Source: Closterium sp. NIES-65
Lineage: Eukaryota > Streptophyta > Zygnematophyceae > Desmidiales > Closteriaceae
DNA: 64,000 nt
Direction: 5' to 3'
NCBI GenBank assembly: GCA_948144175.1
Contig: CANXME010002538.1
Span: forward strand, 959,501-1,023,500
The position numbers and the translations under genes were made by a program. This document shows positions 39,958-52,452 of this stretch, in pieces (position 1 is the first letter of the stretch; each line of letters begins with the position of its first letter). The notes under the pieces were generated by a model. The model did not search any database. It was not told the DNA's origin and saw nothing but the letters and a program-made list of their open reading frames with translations.

Positions 39958-42900
39958 TCCACATAAGGATCTTGAAAGCTAGCAGGAAGTAGTGTAGAAC
40001 TTGAAAGAGGGCATCCCCGATCTTGGTGGGTGTCTGCCTATAGCGAAAACTGCAGCGCGCGTTCCAGATGGTCTTAGCAGCTGCACCGACGAGCAGACTC
40101 CACGGCGCTCCTTGCCCTACTCCAGTCGAAAGTGGAAATAGAGTCAGTTCTGGTGCGGTGGTGATTCCCAGGTGAGTTTTGGCGGACCGTTGGAGGGCGG
40201 TAATGACTGATTTGGCCACCCCGCATTCGAACATGAGGTGCGGAATAGTCTCAAGCTGGCCGCTGGTGCATCCGGCACAGACGCCCTTGTCACGGCCGAA
40301 ACTTAATCTGGAGCCGGACGGGAGAGCCAGCGCGTATAGACGAAAGAGCACATCGCGCTGTGAAGACGGCTGCTCCGATAGAAAAGCGTGTTTGAGTTCT
40401 GGGAACCGCGGCGGGCCAGGGCTGGGGAGCATGTTGGTCCAGCGCGGTGGATGGGATAGTTCCTGCAGTGTATATAGCAGGTCACGGATGGCGGCTAATG
40501 ACGGAAAACCTTCAGTGAGCAGCGGAAAACGAGCCGCCAGCCCTGCGCCAGAGCAGAAAGAGCCCCCCAACCATCTGTTAAAGACATGAACTGGAACGGT
40601 ATCATATGGTGAGAGGAGGCGACGTTCCACTGCGTCCTTGTCGATCCGACCTGTAGTGTCAACCAAAAACATGTTAGCAAAGAAGTTACCATCCGGCAAG
40701 GGGCTTTCTACTTTGAAGGCAGCCTTTGGCGGGGAGAACATGTCCGATGCGAGCAGAACCCAATCGCCTGTGTACAGGGGAACTAAGCTGTGTGAAGACG
40801 CAAGGGCGGCTCACCATTCTTTGGGCATGGCATCATATATCTCATGGAGGATCCTGCGGCTGCAGGGGTAGGTGCGGGGCGGGTATTGGGCCATGATTTC
40901 TTGATCCGTGAGACGACGAGCACCGGCAGCATCTCGGCGAACAATGTGACCAGCCCGTACTTCTTCTTTAAGCAGGAAGACCTTGTCTTTGAGCCGCCCG
41001 AACGGCCGCCCGTCCGGCTTAAGGATGAACCTGCTGAAAGGGACAGGTTCTGCTAGAAGGCACCAGAACTCTTGACGTGGGGAAGACTCTTCCAGTGCCA
41101 CTTCCAGAAGGCAGGTAACCTCTTCCCGAACACGTAGGGGGATGGAGGAGGGAAGGGCAGGGGCAAAATCCGTATGAGAAAGGTAGCCATGCAGTCCGAA
41201 GGGGAGGGGAACACATGTCCTTGCAACTGAAGCGCAGGGAAGAGGCGAGAAACGACGCAGGGCTCGTTGGATATTGAGGGCTTTAATCTGTATAGAGGGC
41301 CGGATAGCACCCAGCCCGCCATGCTCGACCTTGTGTATATCACCGTGTGAGTAAGGAGACGGGTTGTGCGTCCTGCTGAGATGAATTTGGAAGCGGACAG
41401 GAAGTTGCCAACCGTATCATCCATTGCTCTGGTGGTGAGGGAAGGAGGTGGTTGGAACCGTCCTGGAAAGGAGAGGGTAGAGTTGAGGTTTTCGGAAGCC
41501 AGCAGTTTCCGGCAGGAAGAGGAGGCATGAAGATGTGAGAGAAGATTGGCAGTGCGTTTGATTTTTGATAGCGCGTGGTTCCACGTAGTGTCTGTACGCC
41601 CGGAGCTCCCAACGAAGATGCCGAGAATCCTCTCGAACTCCGCGGTTTGTCGGATAGGGATATCGCCTGCTCGGGAGATGGTAGAGGGGTCGATGTTAAA
41701 GGGGATGAGTGAGCACTTAGCCCAGTTCGGGTGCTCTCCTGAGATCGACGCGAAGGAGAGAAGGGCATGGGAGGCGATGCGTAATTACTCGTCAGAGTTT
41801 ATAAAAATGGTGACATCATCGGCGTAACAGGCCATCAGCCGTTTCTGTGTGCGGGAGAAAGGGAAACCAGGGAGGAAACATGAGGTGTAACGATGAAATA
41901 CTTCCACCACACATAGGAAGAGAATCGGGGCCAGCGGACACCCCTGTCGGACTCCTGTCATAACGGGGATGGGGGGGCCACAGAGGTTGTTCACCGAGAT
42001 TCGGGTTGTCGTGCCGGAGTGCATGAGTCTGACCCATTGTATAAATGGGGCCGGGAGACCAAGGTGAGACAGGCACGAGAAGAGAAATTCTCTGTCGACC
42101 ATGTCATATGCTTTGCGAGTATCGACTGTAAGGGCCAGGAGGGGCAGGGATTGAGCAGTGGCCCAGTCAAAGATATCAAGCGTGTCATTTAAGGTGTCTC
42201 CTATTCGTCTTGATTTGATGAAGGCGGTCTGCGAGTGATGGATGAGAGAGGGCAGGAGGGGCTGGAGCCTGTTGGCCAAGCAAATCGCAAGGACTATATA
42301 GTCCGTATTCATGAGTGTGATTGGCCTTAGATTATCCACCACAGTGGCGTCACTTTTCTTCGGGATAAGCACAGTACGGCCCTGCAGCATGGAAGGGGGG
42401 AGACTGTTGTGAATACTGAGAAGCAGAGAGTGTAAGGCCGGGGAGAAGTGAGGGCGAAAGGACCGGAAAAGCTCCCCGGGAAGGCTGTCAGGTCCCGGGG
42501 TCTTCCCTTTGGGCAGAGAAGCAATGGCCTTAGAGACCTCTGCCAAGGAAAAGGGGAGCGAGAGCCGAGAGGCTGCCGCCTGTGGTAGCTGCGTAGGGGG
42601 CACGTAGGTCCAAAAGGAGAGATCTTTAAGGACTGTCTGAGTACCACTGTAGAGGGTTCGGAAAAAGGAGGTACATAGGGAGGACATTCCGGGTAGGTCG
42701 GAAATGAGTTCTCCTGAAGGGGCTTTCAGGGAAGGAATTAGGGACGCTTTTATTCTGCTGTTGACACCTTCCATGAGAGATGATACACCCATCTCACGCG
42801 GTCCTTCGACTTTGAGCTTGGCCTTGAGCGCCAGCTCTGCGGACCGGCTAGCCTCATACCTTTGGAACTGCAGCGAGGCGATACGGAGGCGCTCCTTGGC

Positions 42901-44088
42901 CACCACGTCCGTAGGATTGATTGCCAGATGAATGCGGAGCTGGCCTGTAAGGTTCTGCAGGTGGGAGGTGGTTTTCCTGATCCGGGTTTTTTCTTGCCCC
43001 GCGAAGCTTTTGAGTTGACGGCATAGCGTGTTCTTCCACACATCCCACTCTGCGGCCGTGGGTGAGGGGGGAAGGGAGCGACAGGCGGAAATGACGAGAT
43101 GACCCAGTTGCGGTCGTTTGAGAATGACGTGAGGAACGCGCCAGGGCCGTGGGGCCATGTTAGGGCTGTCGCACTGAAGAGCACAGTAAGGCGAGAGGTT
43201 ATGATCTCACACTTTGCTAGAAACTGAAACATAATCAGCATCGAGTAGTCGAGATGCGAGGGGTGCGGTGATATAGATTCGGTCAAGGCGCGATGCGGAA
43301 GGCGGTGTGTCGCCTTGGTCAGTCCTGGGGATGGCAAAAAAGGAAAACATAGTAGCCGTTGGGTGAATTTTCCGGAATGAATCGACCAGGTGGTGGTTGT
43401 CCAGAATAGAGGAAAGGATCGCTCCCTCAGATACCTCGTGACTGAGCAATGGACGATTTCTATCTTCAGGCGCGCATACCGCGTTAAAATCTCCTGCTAG
43501 AATGGTGCCGGCCGCCGCGGAGGGGGCGTCAAGCCCAGACGCGAAAATGGCTCGCCACCGTTGTCGTCGGAGGGTTGGGGTGCAGGGAGCGTAGGCAGCG
43601 ATGAGACGAAATTGTTCCTGAAGGAAGTTGACATGGACAGTCAGCAACCGACCGTCAAGAGAGGGTTCGGTAGAGGACACACTGATGTTTTGATTAAAGA
43701 TCAGAATAGCAATACCACCGGGTTTAGCACGGTCAGTGAAAGCAGGGGGGCACTGAGCATAGGAAGAAGGTTTGAAAGACATAATGAGGCGGGGAAAGTT
43801 ACTTGTGAGAGGAGTGTCGATTAAAATGAGTATGTCTGTTTTTCTGTCACATTTAGAAAGCCACGAGCGGAGATCATACATTTTTTGTTGCTTGTTGATA
43901 CCATTGACATTAATGCATCTGATGGTCAGAGGTATTAACGTGGTGAACCAGTGAAAGCCCCCACATGCCACAGCATGTGCATCCACGGGGCAGGAAGGCG
44001 AAGGATGTGGCAAAACCCAGACCAGGCAGACAACCTCTCTAGTGCGTAATGACTCTTTTGCAGAGAATACATCGTGAGGGCACAGCAA
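39958..44088 (-). pseudogene. LINE ORF2: AP endonuclease, reverse transcriptase, zf-RVT
   Basis: The endonuclease (44088-43207) shows RCINVNGINK, AYAPC, LAGDFNAV and SRLDRIYI; the position of the usual catalytic Glu (QETH in L1) reads IDTPL. The frame stops at TGA 43207-43209, where an SDH motif is expected, then continues in the same frame through RT (43158-41785): KGKTPGPDSLPGELF, NLRPITLMN, RQGCPLAPILF and catalytic CYADDV. Further lesions are TAA at 41785-41787, a frameshift near 41100-41150 and TGA at 40811-40813. The C-terminal part has a zf-RVT-like CAGC...HLMFEC (about 40220-40280). Three nonsense codons and one shift make it dead. It is cut at 39963 by Copia E2. Confidence 0.9.
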
Positions 44089-44167
44089 GAGAGTAAGCTA
44101 TGCAGCACATGCACTAGCTGGGAGACCACCCTGGCGCAGACAGAAGCCTGGCCATAAGAGGTCACAC

Positions 44168-45026
44168 CTACTGCAGGAACGCAGAGATGCGCGGGTGTTG
44201 CAGGAGAGTGGTGACCCTCCAGGCACCATATTTGTCCTTTGCTGCAGGGAGGTGCGCGGAGTCCTGAAGGTGCTTGTGGTGGAGCTCGGAGCTGAGGTGG
44301 TACATAGCACTGTCCAGTGCCAAACCACACTCGAAATCGCACATGGAGCACGTCCAGACCTCCACATCCATATCGATCCCAATCAGGAGAAGGCCGGGAT
44401 CCTTTTTGAAGGCTGCGGGAGCAGGCTGCTGTCCAATCAGACGTCCTGCGCGTTTGCGGGTGGGAAGGGCCAAGACAGGAAAAGAGAGGAGCGTAATAAA
44501 AGGATACTTGTCCTGGTGAAGCATAAGGAGAGGGCAGGGTAACCGAGTGATTATGAGGAGACAGAACCTGAGAATAGCAATGAACCAAATCCACAGGAGC
44601 AAAAAGATCGAGAGCAAGGATAGCCAAGGCGAAACCAAAGAACAAAGGCACCAGCAAGCGAGACCAGTACCGTTCACATTCTGAAGCTGTGCCACCAAGA
44701 AGGTGTGTCGGTTGGGAAGCCGCGCGCGGCGGGTGAGAGCAAAGCACGCATGATCAGCCACTCGATGGTTGCTGGTGCACATAGTGCACGCATGGGATGA
44801 GATGTTGAGCAACACAGGATCCTCCTGCTTGGGGAGCCAGAGGACTGCCGGGATTCGATCGAAGGCAGCATCGCCCTCCGCGGCCACGGGGAGGCCGAGC
44901 AGTTGAGAGTACGCAAAGTCGTCGTACGGGTCCCTGAGCCGGTGGAACAGGCGGAGGTCGGCCAGCCAAGGCAGCCCAGCCTCGGTCCTGCCCGCCAGGA
45001 GGGTGCTTCGAAGGCGATCAGGAGAG
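44168..45026 (-). pseudogene. LINE ORF1, C-terminal part
   Basis: Read from 45026, the frame giving PDRLRSTLLAGRTEAGLP then RDPYDDFAYSQLLGL is open to the stop at 44168. It contains a CCHC-like HACTMCTSNHRVADHAC, a strongly hydrophobic stretch (LVSPWLSLLSIFLLLWIWF), and a C2H2-like WTCSMCDFECG...HHKHLQDSAH. ORF2 begins 80 bases downstream. The upstream part continues at 52453 beyond Copia E1. Plant L1-type ORF1 proteins often carry CCHC knuckles; the hydrophobic stretch is odd for an RNA-binding protein. Confidence 0.75.
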
Positions 45027-45156
45027 TGTCAAACATTATATGTTTCTATGTTTCTAGGCTGTAGTGAGTTACACCATAGGGGGTACACCAGATTAGGGTT
45101 TCCTATTTGTACTGTTGTTCCTGTTAGTCACCACATTCCTGTTCCTCATTCTGACA
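45027..45156 (+). repeat. E1 5' LTR
   Basis: 130 bp from TGTCAAACATT to CATTCTGACA. It contains GATTAGGGTTTCCTATTTGT, which includes a telo-box in reverse orientation. Confidence 0.95.
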
Positions 45157-45175
45157 TGGTATTACGAGCCTAGGT
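45157..45175 (+). other. E1 primer-binding site
   Basis: TGGTATTACGAGCCTAGG directly follows the 5' LTR. It resembles the initiator-Met PBS (TGGTATCAGAGC) with one extra base and substitutions, so the priming tRNA is uncertain. Confidence 0.6.
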
Positions 45176-46791
45176 TCCACCTAGGACCGAAACGTTAGGG
45201 CCCACCGTTTCCGCTAGCCGCGCCCTCGTGCGCCGACTTTTCCTACCTGCGCCCTCGTGCGCCCTCGTGCGCCTCTCTCTGCTAGTGCGCCCTCGTGCGC
45301 CTGTCGTACGCCCTCGTACGCACTCGTGCGCCCTCGTGCGCCCTCGAGCCGCCCCTGCAGGTCCGTTAGGCCCCCAAGCTGCCTCTGCAGGCCCGTTAGG
45401 CCTGAGAGAAGCCTCTGCAGGTCCGTCAGGCCCCCAAGCCGCCTCTGCAGGCCCGTCAGGCACGGGAGAAACCTCTGCAGGTCCGTTCGGCCCCCGAGCC
45501 TCCTCTGCAGACCCGTCAGGCCCCCCCCGAGCCGCCCCTGCAGGCCCGTCAGACCTGAGAGCCGCCCCTGCAGACCCGTCAGGGCCACGCGCGGCCTCTA
45601 CCCGACCGCGCGCCGCCCCTGCAGACGTTCGCCGCCTGCCGCGTCGCCCTGCCCGCGGCGTCGCCACCTCCTCGCGACGTCGTCGCCCTGCCCGCGACGC
45701 AGCCCCTGCTCGCGGCGACGTCCCCTGCCCGCCGCGTCGCCCTGCCCGCGGCGTCGCCGCCTCCTCGCGGCGTCGTCGCCCTGCCCGCGACGTCGTCGCC
45801 TACCCGCGGCGTCGTCGCCTAACCGCGGCGTCGGCGCCTGCTTGCCGCGTCGCCCTGCCAGCGGCGTCGCTTCCTGCTCGCGGCGTCGCCCGACTCGCGG
45901 CGTCGCGACCTGCCCGCCGCGTCGCCCTCCTCGTGGCGTCGCGACCTGCCCGCCGCGTCGCCCTGCCAGCGGCGTCGCCACCTGCTCGCCGCGTCGCCCC
46001 TGACCTAAAACTGCAGCGGCAGCCCCTAGAGCCGCCCGCCACTGCAGCAGCAGCCCCTGGAGCCGCCCGCCGCTGCAGCAGCCGCCCCTGGAGCCGCCTG
46101 CCACTGCAGCCGCCGCCCCTGGAGCCGCCCGCCGCTGTAGCAGCCGCCCCTGGAGCCGCCCACCGCTGCAGCAGCCGCCCCTGGCCCCTGGAGTCGCCAC
46201 CGCTGCAGCAGCCGCCCCTGGAGCCACCCGCCGCTGCAGCAGCCGCCCCTGGAGCCGCCACCGCTGCAGCAGCCGCCCCTGGAGCCGCCTGCCGCCGCAG
46301 CCGCCGCCCCTGGAGCCGCCCACCGCTGCAGCAGCCGCCCCTGGAGCCGCCCGCCGCTGCAGCAGCCGCCCCTGGCCCCTGGAGTCGCCACCGCTGCAGC
46401 AGCCGCCCCTGGAGCCGCCCGCCGCTGCAGCAGCCGCCCCTGGAGTCGTCACCGCTGCAGCAGCCGCCCTTGGAGCCGCCCGCCGCTGCAGCAGTCGCCC
46501 CTGGAGCCGCCCGCCGCTGCAGCAGCCGCCCCTGGAGCCGGCCGCCGCTGCAGCACCCGCCCTTGGCCCCTGGAGTCGCCACCACTGCAGTAGTCGTCCC
46601 TGGCGCCTGGAGCAGCTGCCGTCGCGGCCCTGCCCCGCCCTGCGCCTGTAGCGGCCCCGCTGTCACCGCTGTCTTACGCCTGCCGTGCTGACCACTGGTG
46701 AGCACTGCCCTGCCTGCACTGCTAGCGCTGCTACTGCTGCTCCTGCTTTTACTGCCGCTACTGCTTCTACTGCTGCTCCTGGCTTAGCCAG
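45176..46791 (+). repeat. E1 5' leader, GC-rich repeats replacing the Gag N-terminus
   Basis: Three repeat types succeed each other: CCTCTGCAGGCCCGTCAGGC (about 45350-45590), CTGCCCGCGGCGTCGCC (about 45640-46000) and GCAGCAGCCGCCCCTGGAGC (about 46020-46620). No frame here shows the UBN2 gag domain present in E2 and E3. Long Arg/Pro/Ala frames on both strands reflect the absence of stop codons in the repeats. Confidence 0.8.
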
Positions 46792-49700
46792 ATGCAGCTC
46801 CAGGGTCGTCCGCGTGTCTCCCTCACGTCGCAGCAGCTTCGTGAGTGGTACGCTCAGAGTAGAGGGTCGCTGAGTCCTGCTCGCTGCCCGTACGTTATTC
46901 GCACGAGTACTAGGACTGGTCAGCCCTGCGGGACGCGTAGTCACACAGAGTCCCACTGCTTCGCCCGTCTGGGCGACGGTTGGCGTACAGAGTTTGGCGA
47001 CGACGCTGAGCTCCCTGACTGGGTGGAGCTACTTAGGCAGAGGGTAGATATCTATGCTTCTGACTATGATGCTATCCTCACTGCCATGTATGCCTTGTCT
47101 ACTAGTCCAGAGGGTGCCTGTCGCCTGCGTGTGCCGCCCGACCCCGGTATCCGGTCTCCTGCGCTAGGTACTGGTGAGGCTGCCGCTCTAGGTGCTAGTG
47201 TGTCTGCTACCCCAGGTGCTGGTGACGCAGCTGCTCTAGGTGCTTGTGCGTCTGCCCCCCCTGGTACTGAGTCGACTGCAGCACTGCACACCTTCACACT
47301 GGACTCAGGTGCTTCTCGCTGTTTCTTTCGTGACCGCACTGCCCTTGAGCCGCTTGCTCGGCCAGTTGCTGTCTCCCTCGCTGACCCCTCTGGGGGTCCG
47401 GTCATTGCGACCTCCTCCACTGTCCTTCCTTGTCCTGCGGTCCCGTCGGGCACACTGTCAGGTCTCCACCTCTCCTCGTTCTTTACGAACCTGGTGGCAG
47501 GTTGCGCACTCCAGGACGGGGGGGTTCACCAGTTCACCCCTGCCTACGAGCGCGTGACACACTGCACGTGTGCTCGTACGGGCCGTCACTTGGCTACCTT
47601 CACTCGGCAGCCGGGGTCGGACCTGTACACACTGACCACTGAGTCCCCTCAAGTCGCTGCGTCTGCGTCAGCGTCCGCGTCAGGTCAGCTGTCTGCCCCC
47701 TGCTCGTGTCGCTCTCTGGCGCACCAGACTGTCCTCTGGCACCACCGCCTTGGCCACCCGTCTGTGCAGCGGCTTCGTGCCATGCACTCCAGGTACCTTG
47801 TCTCTGGTCTTCCCAGGGTCCTTCCTCCCCTCCCTTCCTCGCCTGCTCCTCCCTGCCTTCCCTGTGTTGAGGGGCGGCAGCGCGCCGCTCCTCACTCCTC
47901 CTCGTTTCCCCCGACGACTCCTCCCTTGCAGACGCTCCACCTGGACGTGTGGGGCCCAGCCCGCGTCCGTGGTCAGGGTCAGGAGAGGTACTTCCTGATA
48001 GTTGTCGACGACTACTCGCGCTACACCACGGTCTTCCCCTTGCGCACCAAGGGTGAGGTCCCTGATGTTTTGATCCCTTGGATCCGCAGAGCACGTCTTC
48101 AGCTACGTGAGCGTTTTCGCTCGGAGTTTCCTGTCCTGCGCTTGCACTCTGATAGAGGTGGTGAGTTCTCCTCCGACCTCTTGGCAGCCTACTGTGCTGA
48201 GCATGGCATTCGCCAGTCGTTCACGCTTCCGGCCTCTCCACAGCAGAATGGGGTTGCAGAGCGCCGCATTGGCCTGGTCATGGAGGTCGCTCGTACCTCC
48301 TTGATCCATGCGGCTGCCCCCCACTTTCTGTGGCCGTTTGCGGTCCGGTACGCTGCGCATCAGCTCAACCTCTGGCCCCGTGTCTCCTTGCCGGAGACCT
48401 CGCCCACCTTGCTGTGGACGGGGGAGGTTGGCGATGCGTCACGCTTCCGAGTCTGGGGATCCCGAGCCTTTGTTCGCGACACATCCGCGGACAAGCTCTC
48501 CCGTTGCGCAGTTCCCTGTGTCTTTCTTGGCTTTGTCCCAGACGCGTCTGGTTGGCAGTTTTACCACGCCACCTCGCGCCGGGTTCTGGCCTCTCAGGAC
48601 GTCACTTTTGACGAGTCAGTCCCCTTCTAGCGCCTGTTCCCCTACCGCACTGCCCCGCTCCCTCCCCCGCCTCTCTTCCTCGCTCCAGGTGCTGCTGTGG
48701 TAGACCCCCTCCCCCCTCAGGGTGCCGCTCCCTTAGGTGTCTCCCAGGTAGACCCGGTTGAGCCTGCCGAGGTAGCTGTCGACTCGCGTCCTGCTAGGGG
48801 TGCTGAGCCTGAGCGTGCTGAGCGTGGGGGTGCTGAGCCTGGGGGTGCTGAGTCTGTGGGTGCTGAGCCTGGCGGTGCTGAGTCTGGGGGTGCTGCGCCT
48901 GGCGTTGCTGAGTCTGGGGGTGCTGGGCCTGGAGTTGCTGAGTCTGGGGGTGCTGAGCCTGGAGTTGCTGCGTCTGGGGGTGCTGAGTCTGGGGGTGCTG
49001 AGTCTGGGGGTGCTGAGCCTGGAGGTGCTCCCTCTCCACAGCAGCTGCGTGAGTGGTACTCGCGGTACTGCAGCCTCAGGCGGGGCGTGTCTCGGACTCG
49101 CGGTGCTACTGGAGTTGGTGCTCGTGTTTCCCTGCCGCGGCGGGAGCCGCCCTCTACCCCACAGCTCCGGGAGTGGTACGCTTGGCACATCAGTCTCCGG
49201 AGTGGAGCTGCTGGTCCTGGGGTCCCCGGAGTTGACGCTGCTACTGGTGCTGCGGACCCTGGTGCTGGAGGTGCTGCTGCTGCGGGCGGTGCTGCTGGAG
49301 GTGCTACTGGTGCTGCTGGAGGTGCTGCTTGTGCTGAGGACCCGGGCGTTGGAGCTGCTGCTGGTCCTGCTGGAGGTACTGCTGGTGCTGCTGGAGGTGC
49401 TGCTTGTGCTGAGGACCCGGGCGTTGGAGCTGCTGCTGGTCCTGCTGGAGGTGCTGCTGGTGCTGCGGACCCTGGTGCTGACGGTGCTGTTGGTGCTCGT
49501 GTTTCCCCACCGCGGCGAGAGCAGCTTCGGGAGTGGTACGCTCGGCACATCAGTCTCCGGTGTGGAGCTGCTGGTGCTGGGGTCCCCGGAGTTGACGCTG
49601 CTGCTGTAGGTGCTGCAGGAGGTGCTGCTGGTGCTGCGGACCCTGGTGCTAGAGGTGCTGTTGGTGCTGAGGACCAGGGCGTTGGAGCTGCCGGCGGTAC

Positions 49701-52086
49701 TACTGGTGCTGCTGCTGGTGCTGAGGACCCTGGGGTTGGTGCTGCTACTGGTGCTGCGGACCCTGCCGCTGGTGTCTCTGCTGGTTCTGGAGTTGCTGCA
49801 CGGCCCCGGCCGTACTTCGTTCCGCTCCTTCAGCAGGTTCTTGGTCAGACTCCTCCTCCTTGTCCTCCTCCCTCCTTAGAGTGTCCGCCGTCTGTCCAGT
49901 CACAGCCACAGTTACCGCCTGCCTCCCCTCTCCCTGGTCCTGCTCCTTACACTGGTCCGACTAGAGGTCTTACTGAGCGTCGTGAGCCTGAGTCACGTCC
50001 TGTGTCGCCTGCGTCTCGTCGAGTGTCGCCTGTTCGTGCTGCTACCACTGGTCATCGTGTCCCGCGTCAGCGTCCTCCTGCTGTCCCTAGCACTCACCAG
50101 ATGGCGCTTCGTCAGTCCACGGATCCACAGAGTGTCCCTCTCCCGTCGCCTCCTGCGTCCTCTCTTCCTGCCCTTGCTGACCCGGCGTCGGACTCCCTTC
50201 GCGCTGCCAGTCCTACTGTCACACGTCTCCTGGCTACGGTTGTCACCGACCCTTCCTTGGAGTCCGCTGCTGCGTCTGCCTTAGTTGCTGAGCTGGTCGA
50301 CTTTGCAGCTGCGTGTCGTCTAGACTACGCTGCGAGTCTTGTTGCCGAGTCTGAGTCTGTCTGTCCTCCGTCCGTCGGGGGTGAGTGTGCCCTTGGCAAT
50401 GACGTCCTTGAGGACAGGCAGGAGGAGTTTGGTTGCCTTGCCGCTGCTTTGCCCCATCTCGTGTCCATGCTTGTTGCCCCTGAGGGAGACCCGGATGCAC
50501 CAGACATCCCGGCCCCACGCTCTTACGCAGAGGCGATGGCTGGTCCCTACTCCTCTCAGTGGCAGATAGCCATGGACGCAGAGATGGCTTCCTGGAAGTC
50601 CACAGGCACTTACGTCGACGAGGTTCCCCCACCTGGGGCGAACATCGTCAGTGGCATGTGGATTTTCAGGGTGAAGCGGCCGCCAGGTTCTCCGCCTGTC
50701 TTCAAGGCGAGGTACGTCGCTCGTGGCTTCAGTCAGCGTGAGGGGGTTGACTTCTTCCAGACTTTCTCCCCGACCCCGAAGATGACCACTCTTCGGGTTT
50801 TGCTGCACGTCGCTGCTCACCGTAACTACAAGCTCCACTCTCTTGACTTCAGCACAGCTTTCTTGCAGGGCAGCTTGCACGAGGAGATCTGGCTGCGCCG
50901 CCCACCTGGCTTCACTAGGTCGTTCCCTCCTGGTACCCAGTGGAGTCTCCGACGGCCAGTCTACGGTCTCCGCCAGGCGCCACGTGAATGGCACGACACA
51001 CTGAGGACTACACTTGCGGCTCTTGGGTTCGCTCCTTCTACTGCTGACCCGTCGCTGTTTCTGCGCACCGACACCTCGCTGCCGCCGTTCTACATCCTCG
51101 TGTACGTCGACGACTTGGTCTTTGCCACTGCTGACACTGCTGGTCTCGCCCACGTGAAGTCGGAGCTGCAGAAGAGACACACGTGCACAGACCTGGGTGA
51201 ACTGACAAGCTATCTTGGCTTACAGATCACCCGGGACAGAGCACGCCGCACCATTACCCTGACTCAGTCACACATGGTGCAGCAGGTCCTTCAGCGCTTC
51301 CGCTTCACGTACTCCTCGCCTCAGCCCACTCCTCTGCCTACGGGACACTCGCTCTCAGCTCTGCCTTCGGATGAGTCCGTAGAGCCGAGTGGCCCGTATC
51401 CAGAGCTTGTGGGCTGCCTCATGTACCTGATGACCTGCACTCGACCTGACCTCGCATACCCTCTCAGCATCTTAGCACGCTATGTCGCTCCCGGCCGTCA
51501 CCGGAAGGAGCACATGGATGCAGCTAAGAGGGTGTTGCGTTACTTGTGCAGTACGTCGGGCATGGGGCTAGTGCTTGGAGGGCGAGACCGGCCTGTTCTC
51601 ACTGGGCACTTAGACGCTTCTTGGGCTGACGACCAGGCTACTCAGCGGTCGTCTCAGGGTTACACCTTCAGTCTTGGCTCTGGCTCTGTCTCTTGGCGTT
51701 CTACTCGCTCTTCTTCTGTTCTCAGCTCCAGCTGTGAGGCTGAGATGTACGCCACGGCCATGGCTGCCCAGGAGCTTCGCTGGCTCACCTACCTGCTGAC
51801 TGACCTTGGAGAGCAGCCTTGTTCTCCTCCAGTGCTGTACGTCGACAACAAGGCTGCCATTGCCTTGTGTCAGGAGCACAGACTGGAGCACAGGACGAAG
51901 CACATTGCTCTGCGCTACTTCCTTGCTCGAGAGCTGCAGCAGCGCGGTCAGCTTCAGCTGCGTTACGTGGCCACTGAGGCCAACACTGCTGATGTGTTCA
52001 CCAAGGCGCTTCCGCCTGTTGTCCATCAGCGCTTTTGTACTCTTCTGGGCCTTGTGCGGACTGGACCTCACTTGCTTTCTTCTTGA
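46792..52086 (+). pseudogene. E1 polyprotein (Gag C-terminus, PR, INT, RT, RNase H)
   Basis: One frame of 1765 codons is broken only by TAG at 48628-48630, where relatives encode Tyr in SVPFYRLFPY. It begins at Met in SQMQLQGRP, near the zinc-knuckle-like CGTRSHTESHC. The protease DSGA is at 47302-47313. The pre-integrase block is HQTVLWHHRLGHPS, and the integrase DDE residues lie in LDVWGPARV, HSDRGGEF and QNGVAERR. A linker of GGAEP/GGAES pentapeptides (48800-49040) leads into Gly/Ala-rich repeats. RVT_2 has YVDD at 51103-51114, and RNase H ends at 52086. Without Gag it could move only in trans. Confidence 0.9.
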
Positions 52087-52322
52087 CTTGGCGTGTATTG
52101 TGATCACTATATATATATATACCTGCATGTTTGCCCTTGCTAGGTTGTGATCATTGTACCTCTTGCTCTATTATAAACCTGCATGTGAACTGGTCTTGTG
52201 ACCGTTTGCTTGTGCTCGAAATTTGTGTGGAATCCTCGAGATCCACCCTGAGCTTGTTTGCCTTGCTTTGCCTTGACTGGTCTTGTGACCCCTAGGTCTC
52301 CTCCACTTTGCCTATGGGGGTG

Positions 52323-52452
52323 TGTTAAACATTATATGTTTCTATGTTTCTAGGTTGTAGTGGGTTACACCATAGGGGGTACACCAGATTAGGGTTTCCT
52401 ATTTGTACTGTTGTTCCTGTTAGTCACACTATTCCTGTTTCTCATTCTGACA
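52323..52452 (+). repeat. E1 3' LTR
   Basis: 130 bp from TGTTAAACATT to CATTCTGACA. Seven substitutions separate it from the 5' LTR (about 95% identity by eye). It is immediately preceded by the polypurine tract. Confidence 0.95.

Larger units (their letters stand above)
45027..52452 (+). mobile_element. Ty1/Copia element E1, full length but lacking most of Gag
   Basis: The 130-bp LTRs at 45027-45156 and 52323-52452 differ at seven positions and are flanked by GAGAG at 45022-45026 and 52453-52457. Order on the + strand: 5' LTR, PBS, 1.6-kb GC-rich repeat leader, Gag C-terminus, PR, INT, linker, RT, RNase H, 3' UTR with a TATATATATATA run, CACTTTGCCTATGGGGGTG polypurine tract, 3' LTR. It is inserted in LINE ORF1. 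With the most divergent LTRs it is the oldest of the three insertions. Confidence 0.95.

Noticed and set aside
39958-45026. Several - strand frames between 41340 and 41768 as a separate gene
   Set aside because: Shadow frame; the LINE ORF2 frame runs through this stretch after a TAA and explains the coding signal.
45228-46691. 487-codon Arg/Pro/Ala-rich frame at the start of Copia E1
   Set aside because: Lies in the GC-rich repeat leader, out of frame with the polyprotein, with no gag similarity and similarly long frames on the opposite strand.
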